Source of the DNA: Lactobacillus paragasseri | GTDB taxonomy: Bacteria; Bacillota; Bacilli; Lactobacillales; Lactobacillaceae | Length of the DNA stretch: 64,000 nt | Reading direction: 5' to 3' | Assembly: GCF_003584685.1 (NCBI RefSeq) | Contig: NZ_AP018549.1 | Span: 1,798,001 to 1,862,000 of the forward strand | Part shown: positions 38,595-47,403 of the stretch, in pieces | Position numbering within the stretch: the first letter of the stretch is position 1 | Layout of the letters: every line of letters starts with the position of its first letter | Translations under genes and position numbers: made by a program | The notes under the pieces: generated by a model | What the model was told of the DNA's origin: nothing | Seen by the model: the letters and a program-made list of their open reading frames with translations, nothing else | Databases searched by the model: none

Positions 38595-40712
38595 CTATTT
38601 ATTTTCTTTTTTATCAGCTTTTTCAGCTTCTTTAACGTCTTTCTTTTCTTGTTCGCGTGTTTCTTTATCAAACAATACGTCTTCAAGTACTTCACCATTT
38701 AAGTATAAGTGCTTATCGTCGATGGTGAACTTAACTTCCTTAGTATCAGGCTTAGAAACAATTAACTTAGCAGCTGGGGTTTCAAGATCTTGTTCAACAA
38801 CTCTTCTCAATGGACGAGCACCGAATTCTTTATCATATCCCTTCTTAGCCAAGTACTTCTTAGCATCAGCAGTAACATGAAGTTTGATGTTTCTCTTAGC
38901 AAGTGATTTCTCCATCTTAGCTAAGTAAAGATCTAAAATCTTAAGCATATCTTCGCTAGTCAATGAATTGAATGGCACAATTGCATCAAGACGGTTCAAG
39001 AATTCTGGTCTGAAGTAAACTTCAAGTGCCTTACGTAAAGCATCTTGATCGTCACCCTTAAGTAACTTGTCAGAGTATCCAGCGTTTGAAGTCATGATGA
39101 TGATAGTATCCTTGAAGGAAATTGTTCTGCCTTGTGCATCAGTCAAGCGACCATCATCCATAATTTGAAGTAAGGCATTGAAGACTTGTGGGTTTGCCTT
39201 TTCAATTTCGTCAAGCAATATCAAAGAATATGGTTGGTGACGAATCTTTTCAGTCAATTGTCCGCCTTCACCATAACCAACATAACCTGGTGCTGAACCA
39301 ATTAACTTGTTAACAGCCATTTGGTCTTGGTATTCTGACATATCCAAACGTACTAAGGCATCAGCCTTACCGAACAACTTAATTGCTAACTGCTTAGCCA
39401 ATTCAGTCTTACCAACACCAGTAGGACCAGTAAGTAAGAATGAACCAGTTGGACGGTTAGAATCCTTAAATACTTGCTTACGAGCAATTGCATCAGTGAT
39501 GATATCAATGGCCTTATCTTGGTCAATGACAACCTTCTTCAAGTCAGCAGCTAAGTTAGCGTTCTTTTGAGCTTCATTTGCATTAATTTCACTCATTGGA
39601 ATACCAGTCTTAGTTTGAATCAAAGAGTACATATCTTCTGGTGTAACTTTAAGTTCACTAGCTTTACCCGCAGTCTTGAGATCTTTCTTGAGGTCTTCAA
39701 TTTCTTTCTTAAGCTTAGCAGCTTCATCATATTTTTCATTTTTAGCTGCTTCTGCCTTTTTACCTTCTAAGGCATGAATCTTATTCTTGATTGAAGTTTC
39801 ATCCTTTTGATCCATCCCTAAGGACTTCTTAGCACCAGCTTCATCCATTAAATCAATGGCCTTATCTGGTAAATGACGATCATTGATGTAACGATTTGAA
39901 AGTTCAGCAGCAAGCTTTAATGCTTCTGGATCGTATTTTACGTTGTGATACTTCTCATATCTTGGAGCTAAGCCTTTCAAAATTTGAACAGCATCTTCAA
40001 TCGTTGGTTCTGGTACTTGAACTGGTTGGAATCTTCTAGCTAAAGCTGGATCCTTTTCGATTTGTTGGTACTCACTAGTAGTAGTTGCACCAATCACACG
40101 AATTTCACCACTTGCTAATGCTGGTTTCAAAATATTAGCAGCATCCCCAGAATTGTTTTCTGAGTCAGTAGAACCTGCCCCAACAATATTATGTAATTCA
40201 TCGATAAAGAGAATAACATTCTTGTCACCCTTAGCTTTATCAATAATCTTCTTTAATTTTTCTTCAAAACTACCACGAAGAGAAGTACCTGCAACTAATT
40301 CATTAATGTTCAACTCAATAATGTGGGCGTTCTTAAGTTTTTCAGGAACGTCTCCATCAACGATTCTTTGAGCTAAGCCTTCAACTACTGAAGTTTTACC
40401 AACACCAGCAGGTCCAGTTAAAACAGGATTGTTCTTCTTACGTCTACTTAAAATTTCAATAACTTGGTCAATAACAGCTGTACGTCCAATGACAGGATCA
40501 TATTTACCCTTTTTAGCTTGTTCAGTTAAATCAACACCAATTGGCTTTTCCTTTTGTTGTTGGCCATTTTGTGCTCCTTGTTGAGGTGCTTGACCAGCAC
40601 TATATCTCATTGGTTGTTGACCATTGGTCATTCTTCCATCATTGAAAAAGTCTCTGTTTAATTCATTAAACAAATCATCAAAATTGTAGTTTCCATTGTC
40701 AAAGTATGCCAT
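38595..40712 (-). CDS. clpL: ClpL, HSP100-type ATP-dependent chaperone
   Basis: 705 residues. A short Asn/Gln/Gly-rich N-terminus (no Clp N domain and no zinc finger, unlike ClpC and ClpE) is followed by AAA1 (Walker A GPAGVGKT at 100-107), a short coiled-coil middle region around 325-365, and AAA2 (GPTGVGKT, arginine finger region RPEFLNRLD). This layout is that of ClpL, a thermotolerance disaggregase in lactobacilli and streptococci. A CIRCE element in the leader indicates HrcA control, as reported for L. gasseri clpL. Confidence 0.9.
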   Translation of the reverse strand: MAYFDNGNYNFDDLFNELNRDFFNDGRMTNGQQPMRYSAGQAPQQGAQNGQQQKEKPIGVDLTEQAKKGKYDPVIGRTAVIDQVIEILSRRKKNNPVLTGPAGVGKTSVVEGLAQRIVDGDVPEKLKNAHIIELNINELVAGTSLRGSFEEKLKKIIDKAKGDKNVILFIDELHNIVGAGSTDSENNSGDAANILKPALASGEIRVIGATTTSEYQQIEKDPALARRFQPVQVPEPTIEDAVQILKGLAPRYEKYHNVKYDPEALKLAAELSNRYINDRHLPDKAIDLMDEAGAKKSLGMDQKDETSIKNKIHALEGKKAEAAKNEKYDEAAKLKKEIEDLKKDLKTAGKASELKVTPEDMYSLIQTKTGIPMSEINANEAQKNANLAADLKKVVIDQDKAIDIITDAIARKQVFKDSNRPTGSFLLTGPTGVGKTELAKQLAIKLFGKADALVRLDMSEYQDQMAVNKLIGSAPGYVGYGEGGQLTEKIRHQPYSLILLDEIEKANPQVFNALLQIMDDGRLTDAQGRTISFKDTIIIMTSNAGYSDKLLKGDDQDALRKALEVYFRPEFLNRLDAIVPFNSLTSEDMLKILDLYLAKMEKSLAKRNIKLHVTADAKKYLAKKGYDKEFGARPLRRVVEQDLETPAAKLIVSKPDTKEVKFTIDDKHLYLNGEVLEDVLFDKETREQEKKDVKEAEKADKKENK

Positions 40713-40743
40713 GCTTTACACACTCCTCATATTCTCAAAAATT

Positions 40744-40770
40744 TTAGCACTTGTAACTAATGAGTGCTAA
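40744..40770 (-). promoter_or_regulatory. CIRCE operator (HrcA) upstream of clpL
   Basis: TTAGCACTT-N9-GAGTGCTAA differs from the CIRCE consensus TTAGCACTC-N9-GAGTGCTAA by one base. It lies between the clpL promoter and the start codon. Confidence 0.92.
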
Positions 40771-40785
40771 CTACTCACATTTTTT

Positions 40786-40814
40786 ATTATAACAGGTTAT
40801 CCACAGAAAGCCAA
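40786..40814 (-). promoter_or_regulatory. clpL promoter with a DnaA-box-like spacer
   Basis: On the minus strand TTGGCT, 17-nt spacer, TATAAT. The spacer contains TGTGGATAA, the exact complement of the DnaA-box consensus TTATCCACA (40797-40805). Confidence 0.65.
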
Positions 40815-40863
40815 ATATTATATCATGTTTTTTCCACAGATTATTTTAATTTGTGAACAAAAG

Positions 40864-40897
40864 AAGCACAATACGCTATTCAAAGTGCATTGTGCTT
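40864..40897 (-). terminator. Terminator of the DUF915 / EIIC unit
   Basis: Stem AAGCACAAT / ATTGTGCTT with a 16-nt loop, followed on the minus strand by CTTTTG. About 70 nt after the stop at 40966; the space between holds no gene. Confidence 0.6.
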
Positions 40898-40965
40898 AAA
40901 TAATTTGTGAATTAATATGTCAGATTTGTTTCTAAATTATTTGTTTTTATTATTTTTCCAATCTT

Positions 40966-41880
40966 TTAATTATTTAACTTTTGGTCTTGCTTTTTTCGAC
41001 TTCCTCTTGGTCTTTGACCATTTCCTTGCGTGTTATCTCCAATAGTGCTTTCAAGCAAGTATTGTTCAATTAGCTGAACTACTTGCTTATTCTGCGGCAA
41101 TGATGAGTGCTGAGCATCAGCTCCAGTAACAGTCATCGTAGTATAATGTTTTACTTGATTTTGGAAAATATATTTTCCTGCAGCTACACTACTTTCTGGA
41201 ACCAACCCATCAGATTCATAATTCTGTCCGCCTGATACAGAATATACATCTAAGTTCTGTGGTATTTTCTTTCGATTCTTAATAAAATCATTTAACATTT
41301 CAGTCTTATAATCAATATTACTTTCATTAAAGTTATACGGAGTACCTAAGGTCATTAATTTCTTGATCCGAATTTCATCACTATAATCGTCATAATAATT
41401 TTCTAGCCAATAAGTCCAAATCAATCCCCCATTAGAATGTCCAAAGGCCTTAAAATTATTAAATTTGTACTGCTGACTAAGTTGCGCAAATGCTTCATCA
41501 AACCAACCGGCTTGTTTTTTAATATTAGCATAGCCATCATGATTGTTTTCAAAACCTACAACAATAAAAGGCTCATTATCATTACGGTTGATTTTTCCAC
41601 TATATTTCAGCGTTCCATCCTTTTTTACTTGAATTTTCAATAAACTATGCTTTTTAAAAGTATCTTTATTCAGTAAATTAACTAATTCATTAAATCGTTC
41701 AGTCGTAGCACTAGAGCCCGGAATCATAATGACTGGTGACATTTGTGATTTTCTTCTTTCAGCTAAATCATGATTGGCACTTTTGATCCAGAAAAAAGTA
41801 GGAATGGACAAAACTATTAAAAAAATAAATGTTCCTAGTAAAAGTAGGCGGTTTTTTGACACCCTTTTTTTATTTAACAT
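40966..41880 (-). CDS. DUF915 alpha/beta hydrolase, membrane-anchored
   Basis: 304 residues. An N-terminal membrane anchor (about 10-30, LLLLGTFIFLIVLSIPTFF) precedes an extracellular alpha/beta-hydrolase domain with PVIMIPGSSAT and the nucleophile elbow GHSNGG. A polar Gln/Arg-rich tail ends the protein. DUF915 proteins are probable cell-surface esterases or lipases of lactic acid bacteria. AAGGAGG precedes the ATG at 41880, which overlaps the EIIC gene end by 11 nt, so the two are coupled. Substrate unknown. Confidence 0.82.
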   Translation of the reverse strand: MLNKKRVSKNRLLLLGTFIFLIVLSIPTFFWIKSANHDLAERRKSQMSPVIMIPGSSATTERFNELVNLLNKDTFKKHSLLKIQVKKDGTLKYSGKINRNDNEPFIVVGFENNHDGYANIKKQAGWFDEAFAQLSQQYKFNNFKAFGHSNGGLIWTYWLENYYDDYSDEIRIKKLMTLGTPYNFNESNIDYKTEMLNDFIKNRKKIPQNLDVYSVSGGQNYESDGLVPESSVAAGKYIFQNQVKHYTTMTVTGADAQHSSLPQNKQVVQLIEQYLLESTIGDNTQGNGQRPRGSRKKQDQKLNN

Positions 41881-43189
41881 GTTTATACCCCGCCTCCTTA
41901 TCATTTAACAAATCAATTTCATCCTGGACATCCTTAGACATTTTAATGATCGGTAAATATAACAAAATATCCAAAGCAAAGAGTAACATCGAAAATACTA
42001 AAGCTTGCCACGTTCCATTTGTAGCAATAAATGCTACTAAGGGGCCTGGTGTGCCAGATAAGACATTATAAGCCGAAGCTGGAACCAAATGGACTGCAAT
42101 CATGCTAGCAGCTAAAAGCATATTCATAACTGGCAAAATTACATATGGAAATAAAAATAGTGGATTAAGCATAATAGGTATACCTAGAAAAGCACCCTGA
42201 TTAGAACCGAATAATGTCGGTATAAAGCTCCAGCGTGCCACTCTAACAATGCTGCTTTTTTTAATAAAAATTAAAATACCAATTAATAAAACTAAAGTTA
42301 AACCGCTACCGCCAAATTTTCCATAAGATTGATATAAAGAATTACCAATATAAGGATTAGGTACATTCCAGCTTGAACCATGAGTTAAAGCATAGTTCAG
42401 ATTAGCAACATTAGTCGCACTATCGCTACCTGCCGTCAAAGATGCTAAAGGTTGACCAATTCCTAGCCAATTAAGTAGAAGTGCCAAGAGCAATAAAGGA
42501 ATAAATACTCCTAAGTTTAAATTATTCTGACCTTGACTTTGGAAAAATTGATAAAAATTAGTTGCTACTACACGCACATGCACCAAACTAGTTAAAATTC
42601 CAACTATTAAGCCAATTACCCAAGTTGCAAGCATTGGGCGGAAAGAATCAAAGGCTCTTTGCTTAATTTGCTGTGCGCTCTCTGTATGCCGATGGTGATA
42701 CTCAACTCCTAAAAATCTAAAAATAAGCCCAGTACCAAAACCTATTAAAAGGGCAAATAAAAAGCTATTAATATTTAAAAAACGCCAATTAAAAGAAAGC
42801 TGAAAATCTCTCGTGTCTCTAAAACGATACGCACACAAAAGCAACGCTAACATTCCTGAAACTCCAGCCATTTGAGCATCTTTTTGATAAAGACGAGCAG
42901 TATACTGAGCTGAAAAATAGGCGGTAAACAAACCAAAAGTGCCAAATATTACACTGGTAATGCCTTGACAGGAATACCATGCCGCATTAAACAAATGGTC
43001 AGGCAACCATTTATCAAAATAGAAAATATTTGATATCAAACTTGTAGGTGAAAAAACACTCTGCCATAAAAATTGGAAAATACTTCCGACAACGGCCAAA
43101 GGCATTAGCATCATCAAAGTTCGATCTGCTACTCTAAAAAACGCTAGTCTCCGAAGTCGAACGATAGTTTTAAAAATTATTTTCTCCAT
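41870..43189 (-). CDS. PTS EIIC component, lactose/cellobiose family, orphan
   Basis: 439 residues of the PTS_EIIC fold: ten membrane segments, TAGSDSATNVANLNYAL, GKFGGSGLTLVLLI and FLGIPIMLNPLFLFPYVILP, the last two typical of CelB-type permeases. No EIIA, EIIB or glycosidase gene is adjacent, so it must borrow those domains or transport without phosphorylation. It forms a two-gene unit with the DUF915 hydrolase. The sugar is unknown. Confidence 0.85.
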   Translation of the reverse strand: MEKIIFKTIVRLRRLAFFRVADRTLMMLMPLAVVGSIFQFLWQSVFSPTSLISNIFYFDKWLPDHLFNAAWYSCQGITSVIFGTFGLFTAYFSAQYTARLYQKDAQMAGVSGMLALLLCAYRFRDTRDFQLSFNWRFLNINSFLFALLIGFGTGLIFRFLGVEYHHRHTESAQQIKQRAFDSFRPMLATWVIGLIVGILTSLVHVRVVATNFYQFFQSQGQNNLNLGVFIPLLLLALLLNWLGIGQPLASLTAGSDSATNVANLNYALTHGSSWNVPNPYIGNSLYQSYGKFGGSGLTLVLLIGILIFIKKSSIVRVARWSFIPTLFGSNQGAFLGIPIMLNPLFLFPYVILPVMNMLLAASMIAVHLVPASAYNVLSGTPGPLVAFIATNGTWQALVFSMLLFALDILLYLPIIKMSKDVQDEIDLLNDKEAGYKHVK

Positions 43190-43321
43190 ATTTCTCTAAT
43201 CCTTAGTTCTTTAAGTCTAACCTTTAGTTTAAATTAAATATAAAAAGAAACCTATCATTTTTCATTAAAATATCGCAAAAAATACAAAATTCGGGAATCA
43301 TTGATTCGATAAAGAACATGA

Positions 43322-43327
43322 TATAAT
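43322..43327 (+). promoter_or_regulatory. -10 box of the ribbon-helix-helix-like gene
   Basis: Consensus TATAAT 29 nt before the start codon, with TTGATT 15 nt upstream as a short-spaced -35. Confidence 0.45.
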
Positions 43328-43356
43328 GATAAAGAAGATAACAAGGGAGAAAAATT

Positions 43357-43593
43357 ATGGCTAAACGAAGTTTTTCTATTAATGATGAAACTGACCGTCT
43401 ACTCAATTACTACTTAAATCGTTCCGAAAAGGATTGGGACTCAGTAATTAATGAAGCAATTAAATATTATATCTGCGATCATTTAACACAAAAGCAAGTT
43501 CATGAAGCAATAAAGCATACAGGAAAAGATGCTTTTCCAGCAGATGAAGTTCTTCGTAATTTTAATAGCAGCTGGATGAACGGCGATGCTTAA
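43357..43593 (+). CDS. Small ribbon-helix-helix-like protein, orphan
   Basis: 78 residues. The start AKRSFSINDETDRLLNYYL followed by a helix DSVINEAIKYYI has the pattern of ribbon-helix-helix DNA-binding proteins, often antitoxins. No toxin gene follows: the next frame is only about 11 codons before a strong terminator. GGGAG precedes the ATG. It could be an orphan antitoxin or a small regulator of the divergent EIIC unit; the fold assignment is from pattern only. Confidence 0.65.
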   Translation: MAKRSFSINDETDRLLNYYLNRSEKDWDSVINEAIKYYICDHLTQKQVHEAIKHTGKDAFPADEVLRNFNSSWMNGDA

Positions 43594-43643
43594 TATGGAT
43601 TGCATAAAAGACTATCTTAGGTCAAAATGAAAGTAGCATTATT

Positions 43644-43675
43644 AAAAAGAAGCTGACAAACGTCAGCTTCTTTTT
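43644..43675 (+). terminator. Intrinsic terminator
   Basis: A 14-bp perfect stem AAAAAGAAGCTGAC / GTCAGCTTCTTTTT with a 4-nt loop, after the ribbon-helix-helix-like gene and before the MFS gene. Confidence 0.9.
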
Positions 43676-43710
43676 ATACGATAAATCTTAATTTAAAAGG
43701 AGGAACACCC

Positions 43711-44910
43711 ATGTTAAAAAAGCATGCGCTAGACCCTATTAAGTTAATTTGGCTATTTGCTGGTTCTTTAATCATCAATACCGGCGTTAGTTTTATTTGG
43801 CCACTAACTACAATTTATATTCACAATTATCTTCATGAAACGCTTACTATAGCTGGTATTGTATTATTTATTAACTCAGCTTTTACAATGGTAGGAAATG
43901 CACTAGGTGGCTTTTTATTTGATAAGTGGCATCCATATCAAACGCTTTTAACTGGCGTAAGCATTTCTACACTATCCACTTTTTTATTAGTCCTCTTTCA
44001 TGGCTGGCCAGCATATCCAATCTTGTTAATTACTCTAGGCTTAGGGAATGGGATCGTAGTTACTGGTCTAAATTCTATCGCTACTCTAATTAGGAGTCGA
44101 AATGCTTCTTATGTTTTTAATGTTTTATATTTTACACAAAACCTAGGACTAGTATTTGGCTCGTTAATGGTTGGATTTATTTTACCCTTTGGTATTACTT
44201 ATATTTTTCTACTTGCCTTTATTATGTTTGCATTCTTAAGTATCGTGGTTTTTCTTGAATATCGCGGTTTAAATCAGGCTCATGCTGCAAAAGGTAAAAA
44301 AGTAGCTGAATCAGAATATCAAGAAAAAATTCCCTATGGTGCAAAAAAAGCTATTTTCTCTATCTTAATTTGTGTTCTAGCAGCGTGGATCACATATGAG
44401 CAATGGAACTCGAACATTTCTTCCTACATGTTAGGCTTACATATGAGTGTGCGTTTATACAGCTTGCTTTGGACTTTAAATGCTGTTTTAATCGTACTCA
44501 TTCAACCTCTTTTAACTTACTTCGACGATTGGCTAACTCAGCACTTACACGGTCGTTTATATATTGGCTTTAGTCTATTTGGACTAGCTTTCTTGTTGCT
44601 AATCGGAGCAAATCACTATTTCAGCTTTGTCTTAGCTATGGCTGTCCTTACTTGCGGAGAAATTTTAGCCTTTCCTGCTGTCTCCACTTTTGTTAATGAT
44701 CGGGCAAGTAATAAAGATAAGGGAAAATATCAAGGTATTGTCCAATCAGTTACTTCAGCTGGTCGTGCTTTGGGACCACTAATTGGTGCCTTAGTAATTG
44801 ATAATTTTTCTTACTTAGTTTTATTTATCTTTTGTACCGTTCTAGTTTTAATTTCCGTCCTTCTATTTGCAATGATTAATACCTATAACAAGAAAAAGAT
44901 CGCTAAATAG
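43711..44910 (+). CDS. MFS transporter
   Basis: 399 residues with 12 membrane helices. Loop 2-3 reads GGFLFDKWHPYQ, a diverged GxLaDrxGrr motif, and LGLGNGIVVTGLNSIATLI follows, as in LmrP/MdtH-type drug exporters. AAAGGAGGA lies 8 nt upstream of the ATG. It is a single transcription unit between two terminators. The substrate is not predictable. Confidence 0.84.
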   Translation: MLKKHALDPIKLIWLFAGSLIINTGVSFIWPLTTIYIHNYLHETLTIAGIVLFINSAFTMVGNALGGFLFDKWHPYQTLLTGVSISTLSTFLLVLFHGWPAYPILLITLGLGNGIVVTGLNSIATLIRSRNASYVFNVLYFTQNLGLVFGSLMVGFILPFGITYIFLLAFIMFAFLSIVVFLEYRGLNQAHAAKGKKVAESEYQEKIPYGAKKAIFSILICVLAAWITYEQWNSNISSYMLGLHMSVRLYSLLWTLNAVLIVLIQPLLTYFDDWLTQHLHGRLYIGFSLFGLAFLLLIGANHYFSFVLAMAVLTCGEILAFPAVSTFVNDRASNKDKGKYQGIVQSVTSAGRALGPLIGALVIDNFSYLVLFIFCTVLVLISVLLFAMINTYNKKKIAK

Positions 44911-44919
44911 CGATCTTTT
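44894..44919 (+). terminator. Terminator overlapping the MFS stop codon
   Basis: Stem AAAAGATCGCTA / TAGCGATCTTTT with a 2-nt apparent loop, then ATTTT; the TAG stop is part of the stem. Confidence 0.85.
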
Positions 44920-44933
44920 ATTTTATCTAATTT

Positions 44934-45058
44934 CATAAGAAAAGCCTAATTCCACCAACATCGGAATCAGGCTCACACAGTGTTAGGTACCGTTATTCTG
45001 ACCAAATAAAAAGCGACGTTTTCGCTACCGTAGAAAACGCACTTTGTTACAACGGTAC
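44934..45058 (-). ncRNA. Candidate structured small RNA, about 125 nt
   Basis: No gene occupies this stretch. On the minus strand an extended -10 (TGC-TAAGAT, hexamer 45070-45065) with TTGTGT 17 nt upstream would start an RNA near 45058. The RNA folds as an outer helix GTACCGTT / AACGGTAC (45058-45051 with 44994-44987) enclosing a long helix AAAGTGCGTTTTC / GAAAACGTCGCTTT. It ends in a terminator (AGCCTGATTCC / GGAATTAGGCT, then TTTTCTT). It matches no family I recognise (not 6S, SRP, tmRNA or RNase P). Confidence 0.6.
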
Positions 45059-45121
45059 AGGTAAATCTTAGCACAGCAATCTTACTTACACAACCAGTTT
45101 TAGCGATGCTTAAATGGCAAA

Positions 45122-45151
45122 AAAGAGATGGAAAACATGTTTCCATCTCTA
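45122..45151 (-). terminator. dlt operon terminator
   Basis: Stem AGAGATGGAAA / TTTCCATCTCT with a 5-nt loop, followed on the minus strand by six T, directly after the last gene of the operon. Confidence 0.88.
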
Positions 45152-46075
45152 TGAAGTAGCCTTTATCAAATTTTCCATAAGATCATTACACATCTGTCTT
45201 ACTTTAAAATAATCCTTAACCGGATAATTAGACTGAATCACTAATACATCCCTTGTATCATTAGAAATTCGATAGTATGTTGTGTAACCATCTCCAGAAC
45301 CATTTGAAGAATGAAAATCAGGGAAATTGTAAAAACCAGCATTATACTTAGCAGGATCAGAAGGAGTATAGACTTTTTGTACTGAAGAAGGTTTGATTAT
45401 TTCTCCATTTAAAATAGCACTAGTAGCTCGATACAGGTCTTTATTGGACATTACCAAGCATCCTGCTCCTAAGTCCCCATGTACCTTATCAGCTGAGATA
45501 AAGTGCGGGACTAAGTATCCCTGAGAGCTCTTTGTATAAGGGATTGCAACCTTAATTTGCTTATTCTTAGGAATATCCCAATAAAACTCAGTTTCAGACA
45601 GACCCAATTTTTTAATATAAGTATCTTTCACAAGGTTTTCATAAGAACGATGAGTTACTTTTTCCAAAATACCTGATAACAAAATGTAATTAATTGACGA
45701 ATATACACGTTGATTATAGTGCCGTTTATCAAAAATTACATTGTGCTTGATGTCATACTTAATCCCTGCTTGGTTGTTTTTGAAGACAGGAGTTCCATAA
45801 TTTGACTCATCTTTTCCTTGTAAACCAGCCTCCATAGTTAGAAGCTGCTCAATCGTTATTTGATTAGCATGCGGAACTTGAGGATAAAATTTCGATAATT
45901 TGTCACTAAGCTTTAGTTTCTTTCGCTCAACCTGTTTCATAACTAAAGTACCAGTAAAAACTTTATTGACTGAATTAATGAAAAAAGCAGTCTTCGGCGT
46001 ATTACGCACTTTTTTACTGATATTAGCATAGCCAGTTGACTCATTAAGAATTACTTTATTATTCTTAATCGCCAA
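45149..46075 (-). CDS. Serine hydrolase (class C beta-lactamase fold) after dltD
   Basis: 308 residues from a TTG. SVNK (S35-K38) is the SxxK motif; the YxN motif reads YSSIN, so Asn is Ser; the third motif region is GSGDGYTTYY. The family includes D-Ala carboxypeptidase- and FmtA-like esterases. There is no signal peptide, and the only start candidate is a TTG with no convincing Shine-Dalgarno. Upstream of it the same frame reads [10 protein letters not shown], which completes the usual first strand, back to an A9 tract where dltD ends. Expression as a frameshift fusion to DltD is likely. Confidence 0.8.
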   Translation of the reverse strand: MAIKNNKVILNESTGYANISKKVRNTPKTAFFINSVNKVFTGTLVMKQVERKKLKLSDKLSKFYPQVPHANQITIEQLLTMEAGLQGKDESNYGTPVFKNNQAGIKYDIKHNVIFDKRHYNQRVYSSINYILLSGILEKVTHRSYENLVKDTYIKKLGLSETEFYWDIPKNKQIKVAIPYTKSSQGYLVPHFISADKVHGDLGAGCLVMSNKDLYRATSAILNGEIIKPSSVQKVYTPSDPAKYNAGFYNFPDFHSSNGSGDGYTTYYRISNDTRDVLVIQSNYPVKDYFKVRQMCNDLMENLIKATS

Positions 46076-46101
46076 GACGTTACCAATAATTCCTGCCTGT
46101 G

Positions 46102-47403
46102 CTAGTTTTTTTTTATATCTGTCGCTACCTTACTTTTAGTATTTGGCATTTTTACGTCAGATTTATTACCCCAGGCTTTAGTGAAGTAGTAACTATCAAG
46201 TTTGTAATTAACCGGATGGTTCTTTTCTTCCATAAATGGCTTAACATATTGATCTACTTTTAACCAACCGTTCCAGCCAAGGTGAATCGTATCTTCCATG
46301 AAGAACTTCTTTCCACCATCTTTTGATAAATCGGCGATATTGTTAAAGCCCTGAGAAGTAAGTTGTTTAGTAATTTTAGCAACGCACTCTTGATACATTG
46401 TTTGAGATAAGCCGGTGTACTTAGCCCATTTTTCATTAACAGGTGGAATAATAAACAGAACATTCACATGTTCATGAGCTAACTCATTTAATACTAATTC
46501 AAAGTCAGCATATTCTGGCGACTTAGTGTAGTCAAAGCTTCGCTGGGAATCTTTTAACTTCTTTAAGTGCTTATTATTTAGTTTCTTATCAAAGAAACCA
46601 TTAGAAATACCGAATTTATTGTTCGTAGTACCTTGCTTACCTTGTTCATTAGCGAATTGACGCAAATTATCATATGCGTAAGTACCTGGTAATTTACCAG
46701 CTTCTTTTTGAATCTTAGGGATATTGTTAGTCATCCCTATAGAAGAAAAGAAGTTATCCTCATTAGCTAGCATTCGACGTCTAGCCTTCAAGTATAAGGT
46801 TTGATACTTAGACAGTTTTTGTCCTGAAGCTAATGTCATTAAGGCATACTTCGTAGTTTCACTAGCAGTGCCAGCAGGCATATCTAATAAACGTCTTGCA
46901 GCATAGCGCGTAGCAACACTATCTTTAGCACCTAAAATCCAGTCAACAGCTTGAAGCTGAGAAAAGTACATGCCAAAAGCAGCTGGATTTTGTCCCTGTT
47001 TAGTAAACCACTGCGGAGAAATAATAAATACAGCCTTCTTATTAGAAAGTTGATTTACTGTTTCTTGCATAGTGAAAAAGTGGGTTAATGATTGACTTCC
47101 CGGTCCTCCCAATAAGAAAGGTCGATAATTTCTCTTATATTTATAAGCTAAAACACTTGGGTGCAAAGCATCCATTCTTGATAATTCACTAGAGCCATAA
47201 AATGGAACATAGTTTTTTTCAAAAGCGGCTTGCTTAATTGATTGTCCCTTAAAAACAGTCTGAGATTGTGAAACTGAAGCTTTAAATAAAGCATTATCTG
47301 ACTTTTCACCATTTTGCCATGGAATCAAAAATAAGATCACTAGCAAAATGAAAGCACAAAGAACTGGGCCAAAAATCTGCCACAGTTTGCGTTTATTACT
47401 CAT
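46102..47403 (-). CDS. dltD: D-alanyl-lipoteichoic acid biosynthesis protein DltD
   Basis: 433 residues. An N-terminal membrane anchor (about 10-28) is followed by an extracellular SGNH/GDSL-like domain with the nucleophile in [22 protein letters not shown] and the His in IHLGWNGW. DltD takes part in handing D-Ala to teichoic acids outside the membrane. It overlaps dltC by 8 nt. The 3' end reads A AAA AAC TAG: a slippery heptamer directly before the stop, with the downstream hydrolase in the -1 frame. Confidence 0.95.
   Translation of the reverse strand: MSNKRKLWQIFGPVLCAFILLVILFLIPWQNGEKSDNALFKASVSQSQTVFKGQSIKQAAFEKNYVPFYGSSELSRMDALHPSVLAYKYKRNYRPFLLGGPGSQSLTHFFTMQETVNQLSNKKAVFIISPQWFTKQGQNPAAFGMYFSQLQAVDWILGAKDSVATRYAARRLLDMPAGTASETTKYALMTLASGQKLSKYQTLYLKARRRMLANEDNFFSSIGMTNNIPKIQKEAGKLPGTYAYDNLRQFANEQGKQGTTNNKFGISNGFFDKKLNNKHLKKLKDSQRSFDYTKSPEYADFELVLNELAHEHVNVLFIIPPVNEKWAKYTGLSQTMYQECVAKITKQLTSQGFNNIADLSKDGGKKFFMEDTIHLGWNGWLKVDQYVKPFMEEKNHPVNYKLDSYYFTKAWGNKSDVKMPNTKSKVATDIKKN
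46105..46111 (-). promoter_or_regulatory. Candidate -1 ribosomal frameshift site
   Basis: The heptamer A AAA AAC (X XXY YYZ type), in phase with dltD and followed at once by its TAG, lies in a run of nine A. A -1 slip makes CTA the next codon and continues into the serine hydrolase frame. RNA polymerase slippage to ten A would give the same fusion. Confidence 0.6.
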
